From the NCBI GenBank assembly GCA_963842955.1, contig CAWJIJ010000007.1, positions 310,001 through 374,000 on the forward strand: a stretch of 64,000 bases of DNA. The letters are read 5' to 3'. Origin of the DNA: JARFQW01 sp963842955. Its GTDB lineage: Bacteria; Pseudomonadota; Gammaproteobacteria; Steroidobacterales; XN24. A model generated the notes under the pieces. It was not told the origin of the DNA, made no database searches, and saw only the letters and a list, made by a program, of their open reading frames with translations. The position numbers and the translations under genes were made by a program. This document shows, in pieces, positions 16,671-24,764 of this stretch (position 1 is its first letter; each line of letters begins with the position of its first letter).

Positions 16671-18157
16671 TTCCATCCTCCCGGCCAGCGTCTTCGCGGT
16701 CGCCGAGCGTAGCGATTCATTGCGCCCAGGCCGAGGCCGAAGAACGCCAGTGCGAGGGCGGGATGCTCTACGGCGGCGACCAGCGGCCAGAGCATGCCGC
16801 GCACAATCCTGCGCGCGGCCGGCCTTTCGCCGATCCACGCCGCCATGGGCGGCGAGAACCGGTAGTAAAGCGCCACGAAGGCGCGGCCCTCGGGGCGCGT
16901 CAGCAATACATTGTCCCGGAAATGACGAAGACTGGAGACCCGTGGATGCAGCGGCGAGCCCCAGGCCGCCGTTGCAATGAAACAGTCGCAGAAGCCCTTG
17001 CAGTCGTCATCGTTGCCGCCGCCATTGTCGTCGTCTTCGATGATCGTGATCTCTGCAAAGCGTCCGTCCGGGGCGACGGCCGCGGCGGATGGCTGGGGGT
17101 CCCCCACGTAGACGCGGAAGCGGCGGCGATTTTCCGTACGCACATCGTCGTCGATGATCTCCACTTCGAAACGGGCGCGGGTTTCGCCGTCGGCGTACTG
17201 GAGCAAGCCCGAGCCGGGCACGTAGTCTTCACCGCCCACCGCGTCGCCCGAGTCTTCGCCATCGATGGTCACCCAGGATACGCTGGCCTCGCCGGTGCTG
17301 CCCCGGTTGCGGTCGACAAAAAACGCGACGCTGCCGACGGGTTCGTCGACTTCATCGTTGCCGTCCACGGTAATTGTGAACTCGCCGGGCTGATCGGGTT
17401 CCGCATCGTCGATGACCACATTGACGCCCAGGCCCTCGAACCGGGCGTCGTCGGGTGTCGGATTTTCGAGGAAGAGGGTCAGGATTTTGGGGCCGTCCAG
17501 GGCATCGTCGGATAAGGTATCCAGCGTCGCCCCGTCCGGGTTTCCGGTTTCCGGAAAGTCCAGGGTGACCGACGGATCCTCATAGTCCACGCCGAGGATT
17601 GCGGTCAGCGGCAAGCTGAACAGCTCCCCCGTGGCGTCGCCGGACCCGGATCCCGCGCGCTGGAAACCGATGGCCAGGCTGGAGCCTTCCTCCACGCGAA
17701 GTACGTCGGTGTCCGCAAAGCGGAGCTGGATGTCCGCCGAGTCTGTGTCCTCGATCTGCAGGACCAGGGTTGTTGCCGGGCCCAGTACGCCGCTCGACGG
17801 AGTTGCAAGGGAAAACGTCCCGAAGCGTGTGCCATTGACGCCGCTGCGGCTGAGGGCATCCACGGGAACCCGGGCGAACCACTCGCCTTCGGGGATATTC
17901 ACCACACCCGTGGACAGGTCGACCTCGTAGTCCGTGCCCAGGCGTGCCGACCCGGCCAGGCCCACGCTGAGGACAACGCTGACGTTGCGGCTGTTATCGC
18001 CGGTTCGCATGACCGTCAGAAAGCCGGAGTCTCCTTCGGCCAGATTCAGGTCGCGGTCCGCGAATTCGATGACGCCGCTGGCGCCGGCTCCGGCGGCCAG
18101 GAGGCACCCCGTGATCAGAAAAAGAAACCGTGGCATGACTGCGCCCGAAACCTTCAT
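16667..18157 (-). CDS. Secreted Calx-beta repeat protein with CFI-box C-terminal anchor
   Basis: 496 residues from ATG 18157 (alternative ATG 18136). A signal peptide (PRFLFLITGCLLAAGAGA) leads into Asp/Glu-rich beta repeats: IEFADRDLNLAEGDSG, ADTDVLRVEEGSSLAIGF and FTITVDGNDEVDEPVGS open three Calx-beta-like units, each with the typical acidic edge strands that bind calcium in relatives. After an Asp/Gly/Asn linker comes CFIATAAWGSPLHP, the CFI-box-CTERM motif, followed by LRHFRDNVLL, an amphipathic stretch and a final hydrophobic helix with Arg-rich tail (RRPRRRW). That tail suggests membrane retention and possibly sorting. Translationally coupled to the downstream SDR. Confidence 0.82.
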   Translation of the reverse strand: MKVSGAVMPRFLFLITGCLLAAGAGASGVIEFADRDLNLAEGDSGFLTVMRTGDNSRNVSVVLSVGLAGSARLGTDYEVDLSTGVVNIPEGEWFARVPVDALSRSGVNGTRFGTFSLATPSSGVLGPATTLVLQIEDTDSADIQLRFADTDVLRVEEGSSLAIGFQRAGSGSGDATGELFSLPLTAILGVDYEDPSVTLDFPETGNPDGATLDTLSDDALDGPKILTLFLENPTPDDARFEGLGVNVVIDDAEPDQPGEFTITVDGNDEVDEPVGSVAFFVDRNRGSTGEASVSWVTIDGEDSGDAVGGEDYVPGSGLLQYADGETRARFEVEIIDDDVRTENRRRFRVYVGDPQPSAAAVAPDGRFAEITIIEDDDNGGGNDDDCKGFCDCFIATAAWGSPLHPRVSSLRHFRDNVLLTRPEGRAFVALYYRFSPPMAAWIGERPAARRIVRGMLWPLVAAVEHPALALAFFGLGLGAMNRYARRPRRRWPGGWK

Positions 18158-18286
18158 TGGACAGAATTCTATCGGGTTCCCGCCGTCGGGGCCTGCGCGG
18201 ATCGCCGAATTGTGGGCTGATGGTGTCTCGCGAATCTTGTGAAGCCTGTCCTTCCGAGGATTCGTGTGGGGCGGTAAAGGTGATCC

Positions 18287-18483
18287 ATGGGGCAAAAGTA
18301 CTACGCGCGTTTCAGCATCGAAGTGCCCGGACAGGGCGATATGACCGAGTACGACGGGGTCGTCGAGGTCAAGGGTCCGCTGGACGATGACGCGGAGGCC
18401 CCCTCCTCGAGGCGTTGATCGCGAAAGGCCTGGAAGTCCCGTCCGCGCAGGTCCAGCTGCTTGACTGGGGCCGGTTGCACTGA
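18287..18483 (+). pseudogene. Small ORF (about 65 residues) interrupted by a single-base frameshift
   Basis: An ATG at 18287 follows AAAGGTGATCC and encodes MGQKYYARFSIEVPGQGD with strand-like alternation, through VEVKGPLDDDAEA. The frame then stops at 18418. In the -1 frame the text continues LLEALIAKGLEVPSAQVQLLDW to TGA at 18481-18483. The shift falls in a CCCCC run at 18399-18403. The rejoined product has a beta-hairpin then an amphipathic helix and looks like one small domain. Family not recognised. It lies 14 bp before the next plus-strand gene. Confidence 0.45.
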
Positions 18484-18496
18484 GCACCGGCGGCAC

Positions 18497-19483
18497 GTGA
18501 TACGTTATCGGTCCAGCCCGCCTCGGACGACCTTGCTCTTGTTTCGACGTATCGGATTGATTCTCCTGGTCTGGATCCTGATTACCGGGGGTTCGGATTT
18601 CCGATGTTCCTTCAACAGCGATCCCGACAATGACGATGATCGGCCGCGGCCCCCGGTGGACGGAAATCGCGCGCCCCAGGCCAGCGACGCCGCTTATTCG
18701 GGCCCCGATGACCAGGAGATCCGCGGTTTCATGCCTGCTGTTGATCCGGATGGGGACGCGCTGAACTGGAGTGTCGTATCGGGGCCATCTTCCGGCAGTC
18801 TTCGGGACCTGGATTCCCGGCGCGGCACGTTTACCTATCTGCCGCAGGCCACCGGTTCGGACAGCTTCTCCTTCCGCGCAAGCGATGGCCGGCTGGAGTC
18901 CAACCTTGCCAGTGTGCGGATCGCGGTGCTGCCGGCCGCCGTGCGCCTTCCCAGCCCCGTAAGGGGTATCGCCATGGACGGGCGCACAGGGGGGATCGTT
19001 GCCGGTCTGGAGAACGGAGAGGCGGTCATCCTGGATTCACAGGCGGGCGGCTACGCGCCTTATCCCGGGGTCGATGCCGCGGCCGGACCGCCGCCCGGCG
19101 CGCTGGCGTTTGTTTCGGAAAAAGCCGGCGCGGGCCAGGTGGCGCTGTTCGGCCCATCGCCGAAGCTCTCGTGGAGCGGCGACGGGGGTCAGAGCTGGCA
19201 GCCGGCGCGCGTTCCGGCAGGTCTTCGGCCGACCGCGGTAACATGGCCGTTCACCGGTCCCGCTGTGGCCGCTGCGCAGGAACGCGGCGGCGTGCGCCTG
19301 CTGATCAGCGCCGATGGCGGTCGTAGCTGGCAGCCAGGGCCCGGATGGCCGGGCGAGGCCGGAGCCCATTTACTGGCCGCGCCGCATCCGCAGGGGGGGC
19401 TGGTGGTGTTTCTCGCCTCCCGGGAGGGAACTACGGTTTGGATGGCCCGACTTCTGATCCAGGCAACACCGGCGTCGCGGTAG
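18497..19483 (+). CDS. Membrane-anchored cadherin-like / BNR-repeat protein
   Basis: 328 residues from a GTG at 18497. An N-terminal hydrophobic segment (RRIGLILLVWILITGGS) anchors or exports it, followed by an acidic linker (NSDPDNDDDRPRPP). Residues about 60-145 form an Ig/cadherin-like unit with DPDGDALNWSVVSGPSSGSL and GSDSFSFRASDG, the pattern of tandem bacterial adhesion domains. The C-terminal half has two sialidase-type Asp-box-like turns (SGDGGQSWQPA and SADGGRSWQPG), suggesting a short beta-propeller fragment. Function unknown; surface recognition is plausible. Its end overlaps the CHAD gene by 46 bp. Confidence 0.7.
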   Translation: MIRYRSSPPRTTLLLFRRIGLILLVWILITGGSDFRCSFNSDPDNDDDRPRPPVDGNRAPQASDAAYSGPDDQEIRGFMPAVDPDGDALNWSVVSGPSSGSLRDLDSRRGTFTYLPQATGSDSFSFRASDGRLESNLASVRIAVLPAAVRLPSPVRGIAMDGRTGGIVAGLENGEAVILDSQAGGYAPYPGVDAAAGPPPGALAFVSEKAGAGQVALFGPSPKLSWSGDGGQSWQPARVPAGLRPTAVTWPFTGPAVAAAQERGGVRLLISADGGRSWQPGPGWPGEAGAHLLAAPHPQGGLVVFLASREGTTVWMARLLIQATPASR

Positions 19484-20280
19484 CGGCCGGCGACGACAAG
19501 ACCGCGGCGGCGCTGGCCGCTGCGGTAGACCGGCGCCTGGCGCGCTGTGTGCGGCTGGCGTCCGGCGAGCTGCCGCCGGGAGCGGTCGTGCATGGCGTTC
19601 GCAAGGACCTCAAACGCGTTCGGGCGCTGCTGCGCCTCGCCACCGATGCCGGTGCGATCGCCGGATCCCACGAGAAGGCCTGTGCCGGGATCGCGCGGAA
19701 GTTGTCTCTTCGCCGGGATGCCGACGCGGTACTCGAGGCGCTGGACCGGCTGGCCGACCGGGCGGGCGAACCGGCTGACCTCGCCAGGGTCGTTGAAGCC
19801 CGGCAGCTTCTGGAAGGGTATCCCGCAGCCGACAACGACCCTGTCAGTTTCGACGCGCGGGCGCTGCGCCGGGACCTGATGTCCATCCGGCGAAGCGTGG
19901 CGGCCCTGGACCTGTCGACCCTGGAAGCCGGGCGGATTGGCGACGCGCTGGCCCTCACCCACGCGACGGCCCGGCGTCAGGCGAGACGCCTGGGCAAGGA
20001 GGGCCGCGCTAAACGGTTTCACGCGCTGCGCAAGAGCGTCAAGCGGGAATTGCACCAGCGGGAATGGCTGACGCGCCGTGTGCCCGGCAGCGGTGGGGGC
20101 CGGAAGAGCCTGAAGCAGCTCGCGACCCTCCTGGGCGAGAACCAGGATATCGCCGTGCTGAAATCGTTTCTCCGCCGCGAAGGTCTGTATCGGGGCCGGC
20201 TGAAGCGGCTGGTCAAGGCCGAGCGGGACCGGGTTCGGGCCGGCGCATTGCGGATCGCAGGAACCTTCTACGCCGACTGA
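19438..20280 (+). CDS. CHAD domain-containing protein
   Basis: 280 residues from a TTG at 19438 with GGGAGGG about 10 bases upstream; an ATG at 19345 in frame would give a long overlap with the previous gene. The protein is helical, with paired conserved basic motifs: VVHGVRKDLKRVRALLRL and FHALRKSVKRELHQ, the histidine- and Arg/Lys-rich signature of CHAD domains, and LATLLGENQDIAVL near the end. CHAD domains bind polyphosphate and are found on polyphosphate granules or fused to CYTH phosphatases. No CYTH partner is in the window. Confidence 0.87.
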   Translation: MDGPTSDPGNTGVAVAAGDDKTAAALAAAVDRRLARCVRLASGELPPGAVVHGVRKDLKRVRALLRLATDAGAIAGSHEKACAGIARKLSLRRDADAVLEALDRLADRAGEPADLARVVEARQLLEGYPAADNDPVSFDARALRRDLMSIRRSVAALDLSTLEAGRIGDALALTHATARRQARRLGKEGRAKRFHALRKSVKRELHQREWLTRRVPGSGGGRKSLKQLATLLGENQDIAVLKSFLRREGLYRGRLKRLVKAERDRVRAGALRIAGTFYAD

Positions 20281-20370
20281 GTGCGGGCAGGCACCTTGCG
20301 TGCCGCGCAGAAACCGGACCGCTGCTAGACTGCGGCCACCACGCGCCCGGGCGGCGCCGAGGAACGCGCC

Positions 20371-21051
20371 TTGATCCCCATTCGGGACGAAAACCCGTCG
20401 TCGCGAACGCCATACGTCAGCTGGAGCCTGATCGGCGCCTGTGTCGCCATGTACCTGTGGCAGGTGAGCCTGCCAGGCGATCGGGCTGTCTGGGCCATCC
20501 ATGTATTCGGCCTGATCCCCGCCTTGCTGACCGGGCAGGCGTCGCTGCCTCCGGGGGTGGAGGTCCTGCCACCGGCCGCCACGGTGATCTCGTCCATGTT
20601 CCTTCACGGCGGGTTCATGCACCTGGCGGGCAACATGCTCTACCTGTGGATCTTCGGGGACAACATCGAAGACGCCCTGGGTCACATACGTTTTACCTTG
20701 TTCTACCTCCTGTGCGGCACCGCTGCCGCCCTGGCCCAGGCTCTGCCCGCCCCGTCGTCCGAAATACCGATGATCGGCGCCAGCGGCGCGATTTCGGGCG
20801 TGCTCGGCGCCTACCTGTTGCGCCATCCGAAAGCCCGCATCGTCGTGGCCCTGCCCATCGGCTTCGTTCTGCAGATGGTGCGTCTGCCGGCCATGGTAGT
20901 CCTTGGCGTGTGGTTCCTTCTGCAACTCGTCAGTTCCCTTGCCATAGCGAGCGATGGCGGCGGCGTGGCGTTTCGCGCGCACCTGGGTGGATTTCTGGCG
21001 GGCATGGTGTTGCTGCCCCTCTTTCTCCCCAGAAGGAATGTGCCCGCATGA
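20371..21051 (+). CDS. Rhomboid family intramembrane serine protease
   Basis: 226 residues from a TTG at 20371 (GAGGAA eight bases upstream). At least six hydrophobic segments. The catalytic serine lies in MIGASGAISGVLGAYLL and the partner histidine in FRAHLGGFLAGM; HGGFMHLAGNMLYLWIFGDN is the conserved loop and second helix. Rhomboids cleave transmembrane segments within the inner membrane. The TGA overlaps an ATG for a small ORF (ATGA). The substrate is unknown. Confidence 0.93.
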   Translation: MIPIRDENPSSRTPYVSWSLIGACVAMYLWQVSLPGDRAVWAIHVFGLIPALLTGQASLPPGVEVLPPAATVISSMFLHGGFMHLAGNMLYLWIFGDNIEDALGHIRFTLFYLLCGTAAALAQALPAPSSEIPMIGASGAISGVLGAYLLRHPKARIVVALPIGFVLQMVRLPAMVVLGVWFLLQLVSSLAIASDGGGVAFRAHLGGFLAGMVLLPLFLPRRNVPA

Positions 21052-21182
21052 TCCGGTCAGCCGGATGGACAGGGCGGCGAGGACAGGAGGCCACTGCCCG
21101 AAGATACGGTCACCGGCGGGAGGGCTGCATGGGGGACAGGGAAGGGGCGGTGATGGAATTCCTGACAGAGGAGGACGCCTGA
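21048..21182 (+). CDS. Possible small protein, 44 residues, overlapping rhomboid stop
   Basis: The ATG at 21048 overlaps the rhomboid stop (ATGA) and the frame ends at a TGATG that starts the next small ORF. The sequence is Arg/Gly-rich with no recognised family; an internal ATG at 21129 after GGGAGGG could be the true start of a 17-residue leader. Support comes only from the overlaps and ribosome sites. Confidence 0.3.
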   Translation: MIRSAGWTGRRGQEATARRYGHRREGCMGDREGAVMEFLTEEDA

Positions 21183-21346
21183 TGCGGGAGTGGCTGAAAC
21201 TGATGCTCGAGGAGATTCGCAGACGGGAGGCGGAGGCTCTGCAGGATCGGCCCGGTCGACCCCCCGCGGCCGAGCCCCGCGAGCCGCCGGACCGCGGCGA
21301 CCGGGATTCCGGGGCGCGGCGGAAAGAAAAGGGCGATGCGGGCTAG
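21182..21346 (+). CDS. Small charged helical protein, 54 residues
   Basis: ATG at 21182 within a TGATG junction, preceded by GAGGAGGA. The N-terminal half (MREWLKLMLEEIRRREAEAL) is a strongly amphipathic helix and the rest is a disordered Pro/Arg/Glu/Asp tail. No known family. It closes the rhomboid transcription unit and may be a regulator or partner of the rhomboid, which is inference from position only. Confidence 0.5.
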   Translation: MREWLKLMLEEIRRREAEALQDRPGRPPAAEPREPPDRGDRDSGARRKEKGDAG

Positions 21347-21365
21347 AAGCGCAAAGCGGCCAGGC

Positions 21366-21399
21366 AAAAAAATGGCCGCGGGTTGGGGCTCCCGCGGCC
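21366..21399 (-). terminator. Intrinsic terminator for minus-strand transcript
   Basis: GGCCGCGGG (21374-21382) and CCCGCGGCC (21391-21399) form a perfect 9-bp stem with an 8-base loop. On the minus strand it is followed by A then TTTTTTT (plus-strand A-run at 21366-21372). On the plus strand no T-run follows. No annotated minus-strand gene needs it, which is the main reason to suspect a small RNA. Confidence 0.8.
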
Positions 21400-21530
21400 G
21401 GTCCGGGAAAGGCCGCAAGGGCCTTGGTTCCGGAGGGGCTACGCATCCGTGCGCGTTAGTGAGTGACAAAGTCAAAGATCAGGCATTTGGCGGGAATTCC
21501 CGAAACCGGGAGGGGCACATCCACGCCTAG
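21366..21530 (-). ncRNA. Candidate small RNA with own promoter and intrinsic terminator
   Basis: On the minus strand a TTGACA..TAGCAT promoter (21566-21537) should start transcription near 21530. About 165 nt later there is a perfect 9-bp GC stem followed by seven Ts. Between them are further stems: TGAC/GTCA, CGC-ACGGAT-GCG with an exposed GGA in a hexaloop, and AAGGCC/GGCCTT nested in TCCGG/CCGGA. There is no convincing minus-strand ORF. The six GGA triplets and the ACGGAT loop recall CsrA/RsmA-binding RNAs, but GGA is common in GC-rich DNA, so that is speculation. Confidence 0.45.
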
Positions 21531-21536
21531 CCATAA

Positions 21537-21566
21537 ATGCTACTTGGGTTTCCGCGGGGATGTCAA
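21537..21566 (-). promoter_or_regulatory. Sigma-70-like promoter for the candidate small RNA
   Basis: Perfect -35 TTGACA at 21566-21561, 18-bp spacer, and TAGCAT (-10, four of six matches) at 21542-21537. It lies beside an AT-rich patch (21561-21600) containing CTTTGTA / TACAAAAG inverted repeats, which could also serve the divergent EamA gene. Confidence 0.5.
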
Positions 21567-21634
21567 TCTTTGTATAGATATAGACCTTTACAAAAGATGC
21601 ATACCTGTTCGAATGGTCCCGCAGGGCGTGTGTT

Positions 21635-22549
21635 TTGAGCCCTCGAGCCCACGGTCCACGGCTGATCGACTGGGTCATGCTGCTGTGCCTGGTCGCCTTG
21701 TGGGGGAGCGCGTTTCTCCTGATCGCGGTCGCGCTCGAAGGCTATGCGCCGCTGACGATCAGCACCGGCAGGCTCCTTATCGGAAGCGGGGTCCTGTTTA
21801 TTATCGTGGTGGCCTCGCGCCGGAAGATACCGCGCGCCCCGGCCCTCTGGCGGCATTTCGCGGTGATGGCGGTTCTCGGCAACGCGCTGCCGTTTTTTCT
21901 GGTGTCCTGGGGGCAGCAGGGGGTGCCCTCGGGTCTGGCCGGGATTCTCATGGCGGTCATGCCGCTGGTGGTCGTGGCCCTCGCGCATTTCCTTGTCCCG
22001 GGCGAGCGCGTGACCCCTCGGCGAGCCCTCGGGTTCGCAGCGGGCTTTGCGGGCATAGTCATATTGCTCGGACCGCAGATCGGAGGAGCGGCCATGGACG
22101 GGCCCGGGCGGGGGAGCGCCGGGCTGGCTTATCCGCTGGCCGTGCTGGGCGCGGCGGTCTGCTACGGGCTCAACGTCATTGTGGCCCGGCGGGCCCCGCC
22201 ATCGGATCCCGTCGTGGTCTCCGCCAGCGTGTTGCTGCTGGCCGCATTGATGTCGTCAGTCGTCTGGATGGTCTCCGACGTTTCCCCGGCGCCCCATCCG
22301 GGTGTGCTGCCGCGCCTGGCGCTGCTCTCCCTTGGCGGTTTCTGCACCGGCCTGGCCACCGTGCTGTACTACCAGATTGTTAACGCCGCTGGAGCCACCT
22401 TCCTGGCACTCATCAACTACCTCATACCCGTTTGGGCCGTTCTCGTCGGAGCGCTGTTTCTCGGCGAACGCCTGGCAGCTTCCGCGCTTGCCGGGCTTGC
22501 CCTGATCCTGGCGGGAATCGTCTTGTCCCAAACCCGGCGCCAGGCATGA
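21635..22549 (+). CDS. EamA/DMT superfamily permease
   Basis: 304 residues from a TTG at 21635. Ten hydrophobic segments in two repeats of five, as in the drug/metabolite transporters; ALWGSAFLLIAVAL in the first helix and AGATFLALINYLIPVWAVLVGALFLGE in the ninth are the family hallmarks. Members export amino acids, nucleosides or drugs; the substrate is unassigned. The stop overlaps the next gene (ATGA). An AT-rich segment with TATAGA at about 21575-21580 could hold its promoter. Confidence 0.9.
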   Translation: MSPRAHGPRLIDWVMLLCLVALWGSAFLLIAVALEGYAPLTISTGRLLIGSGVLFIIVVASRRKIPRAPALWRHFAVMAVLGNALPFFLVSWGQQGVPSGLAGILMAVMPLVVVALAHFLVPGERVTPRRALGFAAGFAGIVILLGPQIGGAAMDGPGRGSAGLAYPLAVLGAAVCYGLNVIVARRAPPSDPVVVSASVLLLAALMSSVVWMVSDVSPAPHPGVLPRLALLSLGGFCTGLATVLYYQIVNAAGATFLALINYLIPVWAVLVGALFLGERLAASALAGLALILAGIVLSQTRRQA

Positions 22550-23650
22550 GGGTTGTCGTCCTGGGCGGTGGTTACGCGGGCTTGTCCTGCCTTGTCCGGC
22601 TCCATGGTCGTTTTGCGGACAGCAAACGAATCCTGGTGGACCCGGGCCGGCTGCATATCAAGCGCACCCGTCTCCAGGAAGTGATTCGCCGGCCCCTGGA
22701 CGCTCTGCGAGGTTCCCTTTACGGAACTTGCGGGACGTTTCGAGTTCCGGGTCAGGCACGGCCATCTCGACTGTCGTCCCGCAAGCCTGGCCGGCTATGC
22801 CCGGCAAGGGCGGCTTCCCCTGGGGAAACGGGGGTTGGCATTCGATTTCCTCGTCGTGGCCACCGGATCCCCGGATCGGCCCGTGCCCGGACGGGCGAGG
22901 GGGGTGATTACGGTAGCTGATACGGCAACTCCGTCCGGCCGGGACCGGCTGCTGGCGGCGGCGGAGAGGACCCGGGCGGGCGGTCCGCCGCTGGCCGTTG
23001 TTGGCGGGGGAGCCACCGGCCTGCAATATCTCTTCGAGCTTCTCGAGATCGGCGTGCCGGGCCCGGGCCTCGTTCTCGTCGATCGCGGCAGCCAGTTGCT
23101 GCCCGGTCAGCCGGCAGCCATTCGTGAGTACGTGTGCAGACGCCTGTCAGCGGCGGGCGTTCGGGTCTTGAATGGAACACGGATGACGTCTCTGAATGCC
23201 GGCAGCCTGCGTCTTGCCGGGGCGGGCGGACGCCGCGTACAGCCCGTGTCCGCCGTCATGTTCTGCCCCGGGGCGGGCGGCCAGCGGCTGCGCGCAGATC
23301 CCTTTGGGCGGATACTGGTGAGGCGCGCGCCCTTGCGGAACGTGTTCTGTGCGGGCGATGCGGCGTCGTGGGCCGCCCGCGGCCAGGACGGACGAACCGC
23401 CCAGGCCGCGGTTCGCAAGGGCCGGCATGTTGCCGACAACATGCGTCGAGAGTCGCGCGGACGGATGCAGCAGGAATTCCTGACGCCGAACCTGGGCTTT
23501 TTTCTGAGCATGGGGCCAAGGGACGCCGCCGGCTGGGTTGCCAGTCCTTCGAGAGTCGTTACGGGCCTGCCGGCCGCGGGACTGCGGGAGGCCATCGAAA
23601 CCCGGTACGAACTCATGCTTGACGGGATCGATACCTTCTCGGCTTTTTAG
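22546..23650 (+). CDS. NDH-2-like FAD-dependent pyridine nucleotide oxidoreductase (+1 frameshift near 22708-22712)
   Basis: ATG at 22546 overlaps the EamA stop. The FAD-binding start VVVLGGGYAGLSCLVRL is followed by RTRLQEVIRRPLDAL, then the frame is lost. One base later the shifted frame continues VPFTELAGRFEFRVRHGHLDC into AFDFLVVATGS and the second nucleotide fold AVVGGGATGLQYLFEL, ending with VFCAGDAASW at the flavin-contacting position. Dropping one base in CGAGG at 22708-22712 restores 367 residues, a normal length for type II NADH dehydrogenase-like enzymes. Such proteins oxidise NADH at the membrane without proton pumping. Whether the break is real or a sequencing indel is open. Confidence 0.8.
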
Positions 23651-23660
23651 GTGCGGATCC

Positions 23661-23690
23661 GGCAGGCCGGGTTGACCGGCCGAGCCTGCC
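23661..23690. terminator. Hairpin between convergent flavoprotein and PLP-enzyme genes
   Basis: GGCAGGC (23661-23667) pairs with GCCTGCC (23684-23690), with an inner CCGG/CCGG element. It lies in the 40-bp gap between two convergent genes. No U-run on either side. Confidence 0.35.
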
Positions 23691-24764
23691 TCAACCCGCC
23701 TCGGGATCCAGGGGCTGAAGCGGGCGCGTGAAATAGGAATGAAAGTCCCCGGGAAGATCGCGCCAGTCCGCCTCCACGGCGGCCCGGGGCAGGGGCCGCG
23801 AACTGTAGGTATTCCAGAACAGGATCGTCTTGCCCTTAAGCCCCGGTGCGTCGGCGCGCAGGGCGGCCATGGCCTTGCCCGTGTAGGTTCCCTCGAGCTT
23901 GATGCCTTTTTCGCCTGCCGCCCAGGCAACGGCATCCATGCCCTCGGGTGTAAAGCGGGCATAGCCCGGGCCGATATGGTCGTGGCGAATGTCGGGCTCC
24001 GCCGCGCCCAGGCGAACGTTCGGGAAGCGCGGATCAGCGGACCTCAGCAGGCTTGCCGTTGCAGCGAACAGGCGGTGGAACGTGGAACGGTTCGCGATGC
24101 TGTCCCGGACCACGCGGACCATCGTGACCGGGATGTCCATGCCGGCGGCGCGCAGGCCCAGGGTAAGCCCGGCGGCGGTGCCCATGGTGCCCAGGGCGAC
24201 GTAGATGACATCAGGCCGTGGCGCGGCTCCGGCGCGGATCTGGTCGGCGAGTTCCAGGCCCGCGTTCACGTAGCCTGCGGTACCCAGCGGAGATGAGCCG
24301 CCGCCCTTGATGCGCATGGCACGGTGCCGGGCGACGCGCTCCAGCAGTGTCCCCGCCCGCTCTGCGGCCGCTTCGCTGTCGAAATGCTTCAGCTGTGCCC
24401 CCGTGTAGTGCTGGAACAGCAGGTTGCGTCGCGTGTAGGCGGCGTTGACCTGCGGGGTGAGGAGCGGAACGCTGTCCAGGCCCAGGGCGGTGGCATAGAT
24501 GGATGTGGCCAGCGCGTGGTTCGAGCCGGCGACGCCAAACGTAAAGACTCGCCGGCGCCCCTGCCGGACGGCGTCCCCGAGCAGGAACTCCAGCTTGCGA
24601 ACCTTGTTGCCGCCGTAAAGGCCGCCGGTGAGGTCATCACGTTTCACGAACAGACGCCCACGACCGATGGTGCCTACCTCTTCCACGGGGGTGGGCAGGT
24701 CGGCGAGGCCGATATGGGGCAGGGCGTCCGCCAGGGCGGGATAGTGATCGAACAGGCTGATCAT
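23691..24764 (-). CDS. PLP-dependent D-cysteine desulfhydrase / ACC deaminase family enzyme
   Basis: 357 residues. TPVEEVGTI and the lysine in LYGGNKVRKLEFLLGDA (the PLP-binding GGNKxRK motif), FTFGVAGSNHALAT, and GGSSPLGTAGYVNAG (phosphate-binding loop) identify the fold-type II family shared by D-cysteine desulfhydrase and 1-aminocyclopropane-1-carboxylate deaminase. Sequence alone does not separate the two. The ATG at 24764 overlaps the stop of the upstream EamA gene by 4 bp, so it is the last gene of a four-gene minus-strand operon with a permease, a cupin and a small ORF. Confidence 0.88.
   Translation of the reverse strand: MISLFDHYPALADALPHIGLADLPTPVEEVGTIGRGRLFVKRDDLTGGLYGGNKVRKLEFLLGDAVRQGRRRVFTFGVAGSNHALATSIYATALGLDSVPLLTPQVNAAYTRRNLLFQHYTGAQLKHFDSEAAAERAGTLLERVARHRAMRIKGGGSSPLGTAGYVNAGLELADQIRAGAAPRPDVIYVALGTMGTAAGLTLGLRAAGMDIPVTMVRVVRDSIANRSTFHRLFAATASLLRSADPRFPNVRLGAAEPDIRHDHIGPGYARFTPEGMDAVAWAAGEKGIKLEGTYTGKAMAALRADAPGLKGKTILFWNTYSSRPLPRAAVEADWRDLPGDFHSYFTRPLQPLDPEAG

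Noticed and set aside
19189..20982. 597-codon minus-strand frame across CHAD and rhomboid genes
   Set aside because: Spans two clear plus-strand genes; no domain.
21463..22383. 306-codon plus-strand frame overlapping the EamA gene
   Set aside because: Arg/Gly-rich shadow frame; EamA helices are in the other frame.
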